NCBI GenBank assembly: GCA_030704225.1
Contig: CP131915.1
Span: 62,001-126,000, forward strand
DNA from: Kosakonia sp. H02
Lineage (GTDB): Bacteria; Pseudomonadota; Gammaproteobacteria; Enterobacterales; Enterobacteriaceae
Reading direction: 5' to 3'
DNA: 64,000 nucleotides
Positions 18,270 through 26,839 of the stretch are shown here, in pieces. The notes under the pieces are model-generated. The model saw nothing but the letters and a program-made list of their open reading frames with translations. It was not told the DNA's origin and ran no database searches. Numbering within the stretch: the stretch's first letter is position 1; each line of letters begins with the position of its first letter. Made by a program: the position numbers and the translations under genes.

Positions 18270-19513
18270 TGGCCTCACCGCTGTCGTTATTAATAGGTCT
18301 GCGTTTTAGCCGGGGCCGCCGCCGTAGCGGCATGGTGTCGCTGATTTCGGTGATCTCGACCGTGGGTATCGCGCTGGGCGTGGCGGTGTTGATCGTCGGT
18401 TTAAGCGCGATGAACGGTTTTGAACGCGAGCTGAATAACCGCATTCTGGCGGTGGTGCCGCACGGTGAAATCGAGCCGGTAAATCAGCCGTGGAATGGCT
18501 GGAATGAAGTGCTGGGTAAAGTGCAGAAAGTGCCGGGCATTGCGGCGGCTGCGCCCTACATCAACTTTACCGGGCTGGTGGAGAGCGGGGCGAACCTGCG
18601 CGCCATCCAGGTGAAAGGCGTCGATCCGGCGCAGGAAACGCACCTGAGCGCGCTGCCGAAGTTTGTGCAGGGCGATGCCTGGCAAGGGTTTAGCGCCGGT
18701 TCACAGCAAATCATTCTCGGCAAAGGCGTAGCAGACGCGCTGAAAGTGAAGCGCGGCGATTGGGTATCGATCATGATCCCTAACTCTGACGATGCCCATA
18801 AGCTGCTGCAACCGAAACGTGTGCGCCTGCACGTTACCGGCATTTTGCAACTCAGCGGCCAACTCGATCACAACTACGCCATGATCCCGCTGGCTGATGC
18901 GCAGCAATACCTCGATATGGGCCACAGCGTCACCGGTATTGCCATCAAAGTGAACGATGTCTTTAACGCCAATAAGCTGGTGCGCGACGCGGGCGAAGTG
19001 ACCAACAGCTATGTTTATATCAAAAGCTGGATCGGCAAATATGGCTACATGTACCGCGACATTCAGATGATCCGCGCCATTATGTACCTGGCGATGGTGC
19101 TGGTCATTGGCGTGGCCTGTTTTAACATTGTTTCGACGCTGGTAATGGCGGTAAAAGACAAAAGCGGTGATATCGCCGTGCTTCGCACCCTTGGCGCGAA
19201 AGATGGCCTGATCCGCGCGATTTTTGTCTGGTACGGCCTGCTGGCAGGGCTGTTTGGTAGCCTGTGCGGCGTGGTGATTGGCGTCGTGGTGTCGCTGCAA
19301 CTGACGCCGATTATCAATGTGATTGAAAAGTTTATCGGCCATCAGTTCCTGTCGGGGGATATCTACTTTATCGATTTCCTGCCGTCAGAATTACACCCGC
19401 TGGATGTGGTGTATGTGCTGGTAACAGCGTTGTTATTAAGCCTGCTGGCGAGCTGGTATCCGGCACGTCGGGCGAGCAATATTGATCCGGCACGCGTACT
19501 GAGCGGGCAGTAA
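18269..19513 (+). CDS. lolE: Lipoprotein-releasing ABC transporter permease LolE
   Basis: Second membrane subunit of LolCDE, which binds the outgoing lipoprotein. It has 414 residues and the same topology as LolC (N-terminal helix about 24-50, periplasmic domain, three C-terminal helices). Shared motifs with LolC include GVAVLIVGLSAMNGFERELN against the LolC counterpart. It overlaps lolD by one base. nagK follows after 35 bp. Confidence 0.97.
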   Translation: MASPLSLLIGLRFSRGRRRSGMVSLISVISTVGIALGVAVLIVGLSAMNGFERELNNRILAVVPHGEIEPVNQPWNGWNEVLGKVQKVPGIAAAAPYINFTGLVESGANLRAIQVKGVDPAQETHLSALPKFVQGDAWQGFSAGSQQIILGKGVADALKVKRGDWVSIMIPNSDDAHKLLQPKRVRLHVTGILQLSGQLDHNYAMIPLADAQQYLDMGHSVTGIAIKVNDVFNANKLVRDAGEVTNSYVYIKSWIGKYGYMYRDIQMIRAIMYLAMVLVIGVACFNIVSTLVMAVKDKSGDIAVLRTLGAKDGLIRAIFVWYGLLAGLFGSLCGVVIGVVVSLQLTPIINVIEKFIGHQFLSGDIYFIDFLPSELHPLDVVYVLVTALLLSLLASWYPARRASNIDPARVLSGQ

Positions 19514-19548
19514 TCCCGCATGTGACAGGCCACAATCAAGGAGTGGCG

Positions 19549-20460
19549 ATGAACTACGGATTTGATATCGGCGGCAGCAAAATTGCCCTTGGCGTCTTTG
19601 ACGCCGGGCGGCGTTTGCAGTGGGAAAAACGTGTCGCCACCCCTCATGAAAGCTACGACGCCTTTCTGCATGCGATTGCCGGGCTGGTCGCCGACGCCGA
19701 TGCGCATTTCGGTGTTAAAGGCAGTATCGGCATCGGCATTCCCGGTATGCCCGAAACCGCCGACGGCACGTTGTATGCCGCCAATCTTCCCGCCGCCAGC
19801 GGTAAACCTCTGCGCCGCGATCTCAGCGCGTTACTGGCGCGCGATGTGCGCATGGATAACGACGCCAACTGTTTTACCCTTTCTGAAGCCTGGGATGATG
19901 AGTTCCGCCAGTATCCGCTGGTGATGGGGCTTATTCTCGGCACCGGCGTTGGCGGCGGGCTGGTGGTTAAAGGCAAAACGATTCCCGGACGGCGCTTTAT
20001 CACCGGTGAATTCGGCCACACCCGCTTGCCCGTCGATGCGCTCGGGCTGATGGGGTTTGATTTTCCTCTTACCCGCTGCGGCTGCGGCAAAATCGGCTGT
20101 ATTGAGAACTATCTCTCCGGCCGCGGTTTTGCGTGGTTGTACCGACACTTCTATCATCAAACATTGCCCGCGCCGGAAATTATCGCGCGCTGGGAGCAGG
20201 GGGAGGCGAAGGCGCTGGCGCACGTTGAGCGCTACGTTGATTTGCTGGCGGTGTGTCTGGGAAATATCCTCACCATTATCGACCCGGACCTGCTGGTGAT
20301 TGGCGGTGGCTTATCGAATTTCAGCGCCCTGACCCGGCTGTTGCCGGAACGGATCGCGCCACATTTATTACCGGCGGGTGACGTGCCACGTATTGAGCGC
20401 GCGCGTCATGGCGACGCGGGCGGTATGCGCGGCGCGGCCTTTCTTCACCTTACTGATTAG
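19549..20460 (+). CDS. nagK: N-acetyl-D-glucosamine kinase NagK
   Basis: ROK-family kinase that phosphorylates GlcNAc released in the cytoplasm during cell-wall recycling, which complements nagZ in this window. It has 303 residues: the ATP loop DIGGSKIALG, the sugar-binding DNDANCF, and a ROK zinc cluster (CGCGKIGCIENYLSG). The ATG at 19549 follows AAGGAGTGGCG and gives the E. coli start. It sits between lolE and cobB as in E. coli. Confidence 0.96.
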   Translation: MNYGFDIGGSKIALGVFDAGRRLQWEKRVATPHESYDAFLHAIAGLVADADAHFGVKGSIGIGIPGMPETADGTLYAANLPAASGKPLRRDLSALLARDVRMDNDANCFTLSEAWDDEFRQYPLVMGLILGTGVGGGLVVKGKTIPGRRFITGEFGHTRLPVDALGLMGFDFPLTRCGCGKIGCIENYLSGRGFAWLYRHFYHQTLPAPEIIARWEQGEAKALAHVERYVDLLAVCLGNILTIIDPDLLVIGGGLSNFSALTRLLPERIAPHLLPAGDVPRIERARHGDAGGMRGAAFLHLTD

Positions 20461-20475
20461 CTCTGAGAGGATGCC

Positions 20476-21297
20476 ATGCAATCGCGACGTTCACATCGTC
20501 TCAGCCGTTTTCGCCGTAACAAACGCCGCCTGCGCGAGCGGTTACGCCAGCGAATCTTTTTCCGCGACATAATGGTGCATGACGTAATGGAAAAACCGAG
20601 AGTTGTTGTTCTGACGGGGGCGGGCATCTCCGCCGAGTCCGGTATTCGTACCTTCCGCGCGGCGGATGGGCTTTGGGAAGAGCATCATGTAGAAGATGTG
20701 GCCACGCCGGAAGGGTTTGCCCGTAACCCGGAACTGGTACAAAGGTTCTATAACGATCGCCGTCGCCAGCTTCAGCAGCCAGAAATTACGCCGAATCCGG
20801 CGCATCTGGCGCTGGCAAAACTGGAAGCGGCGCTGGGCGATCGCTTTTTACTGGTGACGCAAAATATCGATAACCTGCACGAGCGCGCCGGGAATGAGCA
20901 CATTATTCATATGCACGGCGAGCTGCTGAAAGTGCGTTGTTCGCACAGCGGACAGGTGCTGGAGTGGACCGACGATGTGACGCATGACGATAAGTGCCAC
21001 TGCTGCCAGTTTCCCTCCGCGCTGCGCCCGCATGTGGTGTGGTTCGGCGAAATGCCGCTCGGCATGGATGAAATTTACAGCGCGCTGGCGATGGCCGATG
21101 TGTTTATCGCCATCGGCACCTCCGGGCATGTTTATCCCGCCGCCGGGTTTGTTCACGAAGCCAAACTGCACGGCGCGCATACCGTTGAGTTGAACCTCGA
21201 ACCGAGCCAGGTCGGCAGCGAGTTCGAAGAAAAACATTACGGCCTTGCGAGTGTGGTGGTGCCGGAGTACGTCGAGAAGTTGTTGAAAGGGTTGTAG
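20476..21297 (+). CDS. cobB: NAD-dependent protein deacylase CobB (sirtuin)
   Basis: Sirtuin that removes acetyl, succinyl and related groups from lysines and also hydrolyses O-acetyl-ADP-ribose. It has 273 residues. NAD motif GAGISAESGIRTFR; acyl-specific pair Y92 and R95; TQNIDNLH; catalytic H147 in HMHGEL; zinc cysteines C155, C174 and C176/C177. The Arg-rich extension (residues 1-37) before a second in-frame ATG at 20587 (MEKPRV) matches the long and short isoforms known in E. coli. The C-terminus ends at KLLKGL, about six residues short of E. coli. Confidence 0.96.
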   Translation: MQSRRSHRLSRFRRNKRRLRERLRQRIFFRDIMVHDVMEKPRVVVLTGAGISAESGIRTFRAADGLWEEHHVEDVATPEGFARNPELVQRFYNDRRRQLQQPEITPNPAHLALAKLEAALGDRFLLVTQNIDNLHERAGNEHIIHMHGELLKVRCSHSGQVLEWTDDVTHDDKCHCCQFPSALRPHVVWFGEMPLGMDEIYSALAMADVFIAIGTSGHVYPAAGFVHEAKLHGAHTVELNLEPSQVGSEFEEKHYGLASVVVPEYVEKLLKGL

Positions 21298-21320
21298 GCC
21301 AGATAAGGCGGCAAAAACCA

Positions 21321-21336
21321 GTAAGTTCCCCGTAAG
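21321..21336 (+). promoter_or_regulatory. Direct repeat upstream of the mipA-like / two-component operon
   Basis: GTAAG occurs at 21321-21325 and 21332-21336, an 11-bp start-to-start spacing that is one DNA turn and typical of OmpR-family response-regulator sites. It lies 48 bp before the first gene of the operon. Autoregulation by the downstream regulator is an inference. Confidence 0.4.
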
Positions 21337-21383
21337 AATTTACTGCTGATGATAGCGCTTCCACCATTAACAGGAGCGTTATC

Positions 21384-22142
21384 ATGGTTGTCGTCTCACG
21401 CCGCATTATCGCTGCGGGTCTGCTCTCTCTTTCCTTTACTGCTGCCGCCGAAAATCCCACCGAATGGGGGTTAGGCGTCGGGGTTGCCAGCACGCAAAAG
21501 CCTTACACCGACATCGATCGCAAATATTCCCCGTTGCCGATCCTCTATTTCTCCAGCCCGTGGTTTCGTTTTGCCGGCACCCAGGCAGAGATAATCCTGC
21601 CGGAATTGTCACTCAGTGAAACTCAACAGCTTAATTTCGGTCTTATTGCCAGCTACGACGGCTCAGGTTATGACGAGGATGATTCGTGGATCTTCCGCGA
21701 TATGGCTAAACGCAAAAGCGGTTTCTGGGCTGGCGCCAAAGTCGAGTGGCAAAACGACGTGGCGAACATTTTCAGCGACTGGACACACGATATCTCCGAT
21801 AACAGTAACGGGCAGCGTATTCGCCTCGGCGCAGAAAGAAGCTGGCAGTGGGGTGATATCACGCTGACGCCGCGCATTGTCGCCAATCGCTATAACGCCA
21901 GTTATGTCAATTATTACTATGGTGTGCGCCCGGATGAAGCCCGCGCGTGGCGGCCTGCTTACCAGGGCGACGCCAGTATTAACACTGAATTAGGGTTACG
22001 CAGCGTCTATCAAATAAATCCGCATAACTATCTGACATTTGATGTGGAAGTGACGCTGCTGGCATCAGACATTAAGGACAGCCCGTTAGTGGACAGGAAT
22101 AACGAAAACCGCCTTTTTTTGAGCTACATGTATAAATTCTGA
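21384..22142 (+). CDS. MipA/OmpV family outer-membrane protein, first gene of a two-component operon
   Basis: Predicted 252-residue outer-membrane beta-barrel of the MipA/OmpV family. A signal peptide (about 1-22, ending FTAAAENP) is followed by alternating strands; DNSNGQRI and NYYYGVR are family motifs, and the C-terminus LSYMYKF ends in the aromatic residue expected for barrel assembly. It is paralogous to mipA at 62110 but divergent. Its stop overlaps the regulator start by one base, so porin, regulator and kinase form one unit. The role is unknown; related barrels act in scaffold or solute permeability functions. E. coli K-12 has ycfZ-ymfA at this place instead. Confidence 0.85.
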   Translation: MVVVSRRIIAAGLLSLSFTAAAENPTEWGLGVGVASTQKPYTDIDRKYSPLPILYFSSPWFRFAGTQAEIILPELSLSETQQLNFGLIASYDGSGYDEDDSWIFRDMAKRKSGFWAGAKVEWQNDVANIFSDWTHDISDNSNGQRIRLGAERSWQWGDITLTPRIVANRYNASYVNYYYGVRPDEARAWRPAYQGDASINTELGLRSVYQINPHNYLTFDVEVTLLASDIKDSPLVDRNNENRLFLSYMYKF

Positions 22143-22828
22143 TGGGCCGAATACTGTTAATTGAAGATCACGAATACCTGGCGCGGCTGATCGCGAAAGG
22201 ACTTTCCAGCGCGGGCATCGCCGTGGATATTGTCGGGCGCGGTGACACCGCCTGGGCGGCGATCACGCAGGTGGCCTATCAGGGGCTGGTGCTCGATCGC
22301 GGCCTGCCCGATGGTGACGGCTTGCAGCTTTTGCAACGCCTGCGCCAGGCGGGGATTGCCATTCCGTGCCTGATCCTTACCGCCCGTGATGCGCTGCATG
22401 ACCGGGTGCAGGGGCTGGAAGCGGGTGCCGATGACTATCTCCCCAAACCGTTTGCCATGGAGGAACTGGTAGCGCGCGCCCGCGCGTTGCTGCGTCGGCC
22501 CGCCGCCAGCCAGCCGCTGCAACCGGCGTGGGGAGATTTAACCCTGTCACCGGAATCCGCCGTGATGCAGTGCGGGCAGCACAGCATTGCGCTGGCGCCG
22601 GCAGAGTTACAGATAATGCTTACTCTTATCCAAAAGCAGGGCAGTGTGGTGCGCCGCAGCCAGATGGAGGCCGCCGGTTGGGGGCTGAGCGATGCAGTCA
22701 CCCCGAATGCGCTGGATGTTGCCCTGCATCGCCTGCGACGTAAGCTCTCCTCCATCGGCTCGCAGATGCAGATTATCAACCTGCGGGGACTGGGTTATGC
22801 CATCCGTGAAGACGAACTGGCTGAATAG
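22142..22828 (+). CDS. OmpR-family response regulator
   Basis: Transcriptional regulator of 228 residues. The receiver domain has acidic pocket E8-D9, phospho-acceptor D52 (LVLDRGLPDGDG), T80 and K102 (PKPF). The C-terminal winged-helix DNA-binding domain (about 127-222) includes NALDVALHRLRRKL, resembling the QseB/PmrA branch. Start ATG at 22142 overlaps the mipA-like stop. The kinase start lies inside its 3' end (32 bp overlap). Likely targets include its own operon, judged from the upstream direct repeat. Confidence 0.9.
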   Translation: MGRILLIEDHEYLARLIAKGLSSAGIAVDIVGRGDTAWAAITQVAYQGLVLDRGLPDGDGLQLLQRLRQAGIAIPCLILTARDALHDRVQGLEAGADDYLPKPFAMEELVARARALLRRPAASQPLQPAWGDLTLSPESAVMQCGQHSIALAPAELQIMLTLIQKQGSVVRRSQMEAAGWGLSDAVTPNALDVALHRLRRKLSSIGSQMQIINLRGLGYAIREDELAE

Positions 22829-24167
22829 CCTGGCGCTGAAGATCCTGCTGGCGTTTATTGCCGGGGCGTTACTGAGTATCGGCCTGCTGGTTTCATTTAG
22901 CCTGGTGGTGAAAGAACGCCTGCCGGGCATGGACCTGAGCGACTATACGCGCGCCTTAGCCAGCGAATTACAGTTTGATCCTTCGCCGGGCAGGATGAGT
23001 GAAAGCGATCGCTATCCGCTGTGGATCTATAGCAGCCTCGCTGACGATGTGGCTTACCGGGTGCTGGACGACAAAGGGCGCGTTGTAATGAGTTCCCCTG
23101 GCGCGCAGCACTGGCCGCCGCTTAAGCAAATCATCACTCCTGTCGTTGGCGACTTTGAATTTACGCTTCATGGCAATGACTATATTGGCACTACCGAACT
23201 TTATGCGAGCGAAGGGAAAACATGGTTTATTCAGATGACCGCCAGTTCGCGGCTCGTTGATTTTTTACACCGTAGTTTTGCCCTGCCGTTTATCCGCTTT
23301 GGTATTGAGTTATTCAGCCTGGTGCTGCTGGTGGTCTTTGGTTTATGCGCCTGGGTCACCCTGAAATATTCCCTCAGGCCGCTACGTAACGCCTCCGCTG
23401 AGGCGGCAACAATCTCGCCGCGCTCGCTGGACGGGCGTTTGCAGACCGAAGGTGTGCCAGCGGAAATTTCCCCCCTTATTGACAGCTTTAACCAGGCGCT
23501 GGCGCGGCTGGAGAAGGGGTATCGCACCCAGCAGGATTTTCTGGCAAAAGCCGCCCATGAACTCAAAACGCCGCTGACGCTTATCCGCGCGGAAGTGGAG
23601 TTGATGGAAGATAACAGCGATGCGCGTGAACCGCTGCTGTGCCAGGTTGAGCATCTGGCGCGCCAGGTGCAGCAATTGCTGTTGCTGGCAGAGGCCAGCG
23701 AGCCGCTCAGTTACCGTTTCGACCGGGTTGATGCCGGCGCGGTGGCGCGTGATTGTGTGCAGTTTTTGCAGCGTATCGCCGATGACGCGCAGGTGAGTTT
23801 AACGCTTTGCGTGCCGGGTGAGGCGGTGTTCTGGCGGGCCGATCGCGGCGCGTTTTTTACCCTGTTAAAAAACCTGATGGAAAATGCCATCCAGCATGCG
23901 CCGCCGGAGTCAGAAGTGCGCACGGAAATCAGCGTGGAGCGCATTACCGTGCGCGATTGTGGGCCGGGAGTCGCGCAGGACGAATTGCCACTACTCTTCT
24001 CCCGCTTCTGGCGCGGCGCACACCGCCGGGACAGCGGTGCAGGCCTTGGGCTGGCTATCTGTCAGGAGATTGCCATTGCTCACGGCTGGACATTAGCGGC
24101 CGAAAACAGGCAACCAGGATTACAGTTATGCCTTCTGCGGCCAGCAACGTTAACGACCGGCTTTTAA
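22797..24167 (+). CDS. Sensor histidine kinase of the mipA-like operon
   Basis: Membrane sensor kinase of 456 residues. Helix 1 spans about residues 13-36 and helix 2 about 165-188, enclosing a periplasmic sensor of about 130 residues (37-164). A HAMP-like linker follows, then the H-box with H254 (AAHELKTPLTLIR), N-box N363 (MENAIQHAP), and G boxes DCGPGV and GAGLGLAIC. The ATG at 22797 inside the regulator gene gives a proper N-terminus. The earlier in-frame start would read regulator sequence. The 3' end overlaps the convergent potD by 18 bp. Confidence 0.9.
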   Translation: MPSVKTNWLNSLALKILLAFIAGALLSIGLLVSFSLVVKERLPGMDLSDYTRALASELQFDPSPGRMSESDRYPLWIYSSLADDVAYRVLDDKGRVVMSSPGAQHWPPLKQIITPVVGDFEFTLHGNDYIGTTELYASEGKTWFIQMTASSRLVDFLHRSFALPFIRFGIELFSLVLLVVFGLCAWVTLKYSLRPLRNASAEAATISPRSLDGRLQTEGVPAEISPLIDSFNQALARLEKGYRTQQDFLAKAAHELKTPLTLIRAEVELMEDNSDAREPLLCQVEHLARQVQQLLLLAEASEPLSYRFDRVDAGAVARDCVQFLQRIADDAQVSLTLCVPGEAVFWRADRGAFFTLLKNLMENAIQHAPPESEVRTEISVERITVRDCGPGVAQDELPLLFSRFWRGAHRRDSGAGLGLAICQEIAIAHGWTLAAENRQPGLQLCLLRPATLTTGF

Positions 24168-25199
24168 CTTCTGGTAATACTCTTCGTAAATGGCGCTGGC
24201 GCTGCCGACATCGTTTTGCCACTCGCCCTTATTAATGGTGTCTGCATCCGGGTAGAGGGATTTGTCGTTAGCGATTTCGGGTTTCAGCAGCTTACGCGCG
24301 GCGAGGTTTGGCGTCGGGTAACCGATGGTTTCCGCCACTTGTTTGGCAATATCCGGGCGCAGCAGGAAGTTAATCAGCTTCAGCGCGCCGTCGACGTTTT
24401 TGGCGTTCGCTGGAATCGACAGGCTATCCATCCAGAAAATACCGCCTTCTTTCGGCCACACCACTTCCAGCGGGGTTCCCGCTTCGCGCGCCACAAACGC
24501 GGAACCGTTCCACACCATGCCGAGATTCACTTCGCCTTCCATATACGGGTTCGCCGGGTTATCGGAGTTGAACGCCGCCACGTTTGGCATTAGTTTTTGC
24601 AGCTCTTTATACGCTGCTTCAATCTCTTTCGGGTCGGTGGTATTGCCGGAATAACCCAGTTTACGCAGCGCTATCTGGAACACTTCGCGCGCATCGTCGG
24701 TCAACAGCAGGCTGCCTTTGTATTGTGGTTTCCACAAATCCGCCCAACTGGTGACGGTTTTCGGATCGATAGCCTCGCTGTTCACACCAATTGCCGTTGC
24801 ACCCCAGATATAGGGAATGGAGTAATCATTGCTCGGGTCAAACGGCTTGTTGAGCATCTGCGGATCGAGGTTGTGGAAGTTGGTCAGCTTCGTTTTATCG
24901 ATCTTCTGAATCATGCCCTCTTTACGCATTTTGTCGACGAAGTAGGTCGACGGCACCACTAAGTCGTACGCACCTTCTTTGTAGGTTTTGAGCTTGGCAT
25001 ACATGGTTTCATTCGACTCATACGTGGAATAAATAACCTTGATGCCGGTCTCTTTGGTGAACTGCTCCAGCAAGCCTGGCGGCACATACTCGGTCCAGTT
25101 GTAGAAGTAGAGCGTGTTGTTGTCGTCCGCATGCGCGGCGCTGATGCCGAGGGCAAGTGCGCCTGCTGCGAGCAGGTGGCGTGACCAGTTTTTCTTCAT
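24150..25199 (-). CDS. potD: Spermidine/putrescine-binding periplasmic protein PotD
   Basis: Substrate-binding protein of the spermidine-preferential ABC importer PotABCD, 349 residues. It has a signal peptide (about 1-24, ending ISAAHADD) and the ligand-binding motifs FYNWTEYVPPG and IPYIWGATAIGVN. It starts directly after the potC stop with no gap. Its 3' end runs 18 bp into the convergent kinase gene, which differs from the E. coli neighbourhood. Confidence 0.97.
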   Translation of the reverse strand: MKKNWSRHLLAAGALALGISAAHADDNNTLYFYNWTEYVPPGLLEQFTKETGIKVIYSTYESNETMYAKLKTYKEGAYDLVVPSTYFVDKMRKEGMIQKIDKTKLTNFHNLDPQMLNKPFDPSNDYSIPYIWGATAIGVNSEAIDPKTVTSWADLWKPQYKGSLLLTDDAREVFQIALRKLGYSGNTTDPKEIEAAYKELQKLMPNVAAFNSDNPANPYMEGEVNLGMVWNGSAFVAREAGTPLEVVWPKEGGIFWMDSLSIPANAKNVDGALKLINFLLRPDIAKQVAETIGYPTPNLAARKLLKPEIANDKSLYPDADTINKGEWQNDVGSASAIYEEYYQKLKAGR

Positions 25200-25985
25200 T
25201 TACGTCCCCTGAGATTTTGTTTTATCACGAGCAATAAGCTGGCTGGCGATCACCAGAACCAGCGACAGTACTAACAGAATGGTGGCGAGGGCATTCACTT
25301 CGGGTGAGACGCCGACTTTCACCATCGAATAGATTTTTAGCGGCAGAATTTCATACCCTGGTCCGGTCACGAAGGAGGAAACCACCACGTCATCCATCGA
25401 CAGGGTAAAACTCAATAACCAGCCAGCGGCCACGGCGGGCAGCGCCAGCGGCAAAATGATTTTGCGCAGAATGGTTATCTCACTGGCTCCCAGGTCTTTC
25501 GCCGCCTCAAGCATGCGCACATCAAACCCTTTTAAGCGCGAGAAGACGGTGACCACCACAAACGGCAGGCAGAAAGTGATATGGGAAAACAGCAGCGACC
25601 AGAAGCCAAGCTGCACGCCGATCAGCATAAACAGCACCAGCAGCGAAATCGCCATCACGATATCCGGCGACATCATCACCACAAACAGCATGCCGCTGAC
25701 AAACGGTTTGCCGCGAAAACGGTAGCGGTAGAGCGCCACGGCGGTGAGCGAGCCAATCAGCGTGGCGAAGGTTGCTGACAGCACGGCCATAGTGAGCGAG
25801 TGTTGCGCCGCCTGTAACAGGCTGTCGTTGTTCATCAGCAGGCTGTACCACTGCGTGGAAAAGCCCTGCCAGTTAATGCCGAAGCGCGAACGGTTAAACG
25901 AATTCACGATCAGAATAATGATCGGAATATAAAGGTAAGCGTAAATGGCGGTCATAAAACCGCCTCTGAGCAGTCGACCGATCAT
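25200..25985 (-). CDS. potC: Spermidine/putrescine ABC transporter permease PotC
   Basis: One of two membrane subunits of PotABCD, 261 residues with six predicted helices. The BPD_transp coupling motif EAAKDLGASEITILRKIILP contacts the ATPase PotA. The N-terminus (MIGRLLRGGFMTAIYAYLYI) matches E. coli. The start overlaps potB by 4 bp. Confidence 0.97.
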   Translation of the reverse strand: MIGRLLRGGFMTAIYAYLYIPIIILIVNSFNRSRFGINWQGFSTQWYSLLMNNDSLLQAAQHSLTMAVLSATFATLIGSLTAVALYRYRFRGKPFVSGMLFVVMMSPDIVMAISLLVLFMLIGVQLGFWSLLFSHITFCLPFVVVTVFSRLKGFDVRMLEAAKDLGASEITILRKIILPLALPAVAAGWLLSFTLSMDDVVVSSFVTGPGYEILPLKIYSMVKVGVSPEVNALATILLVLSLVLVIASQLIARDKTKSQGT

Positions 25986-26839
25986 TCCAGCTCCACCTTT
26001 TTATTCAGCAAACGCGCGGCGCGCCAGTAGACCAGCAGCATCAGCCCCATCACGATAGTCAACGTGATGCTGGTGGCGGAGCCAAACGGCCAGTCGCGAA
26101 TGTTCAGGAACTGGCTTTTAATCACATTACCAATCAGCAAGTTTTTCGCGCCGCCCATTAAATCTGACACGTAGAACAGCCCCATGGCAGGCAGCATCAC
26201 CAGCAGGCAACCAGCGATGATCCCCGGCATGGTCAGCGGAATAATAATGCGCGTGAAGGTTTGCAGCTTGCTGGCACCGAGATCACGAGCGGCTTCCAGC
26301 AAAGGTTTGTCGAGCTTTTCGATACTGGAGTAGAGCGGCATCACCATAAACGGCAGCAGAATATAGACCAGCCCAATGATCACCGCACTCGGGGTAAACA
26401 TAATGCGCATCGGCGTGTCGATGACCCCGAGCCAGAGTAAGAACTCATTGAGATAGCCTTTGGTGCTGAGGAAAATTTTCAGCCCATAAATGCGGATAAG
26501 CGAATTGGTCCAGAAAGGAACAATCAGCAAAAACAGCAGCAGCGGGCGCACCTTTATCGGCAGCTTTGCCAGAAACCAGGCGAAAGGATAGCCAAGCACT
26601 AGACAGGCGAGGGTGGCGATAACCGCCATATTGAGCGAGTGCAGCAGCACGTCGAAATAGAGCGGATCGAGCAGCCTGGCATAGTTATCCAGCGTGAAGA
26701 CCAGCTTGACGAAATTGGCGTCATCGCGGGTCAAAAAGCTGGTGGCGATGATCATCAGGTTGGGCAGAAAGACAAACAGCACAAGCCAACCAACGATAGT
26801 GGCGATCACCCCATTCTGGAATTTACTTGTGCTCTTCAT
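25982..26839 (-). CDS. potB: Spermidine/putrescine ABC transporter permease PotB
   Basis: Second membrane subunit of PotABCD, 285 residues with six helices and the coupling motif EAARDLGASKLQTFTRIIIP. The ATG at 26839 (MKSTSKFQN) was chosen because it matches E. coli. A longer in-frame start at 26905 lies deeper in potA and adds a charged extension. It overlaps potA by 17 bp. Confidence 0.96.
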   Translation of the reverse strand: MKSTSKFQNGVIATIVGWLVLFVFLPNLMIIATSFLTRDDANFVKLVFTLDNYARLLDPLYFDVLLHSLNMAVIATLACLVLGYPFAWFLAKLPIKVRPLLLFLLIVPFWTNSLIRIYGLKIFLSTKGYLNEFLLWLGVIDTPMRIMFTPSAVIIGLVYILLPFMVMPLYSSIEKLDKPLLEAARDLGASKLQTFTRIIIPLTMPGIIAGCLLVMLPAMGLFYVSDLMGGAKNLLIGNVIKSQFLNIRDWPFGSATSITLTIVMGLMLLVYWRAARLLNKKVELE

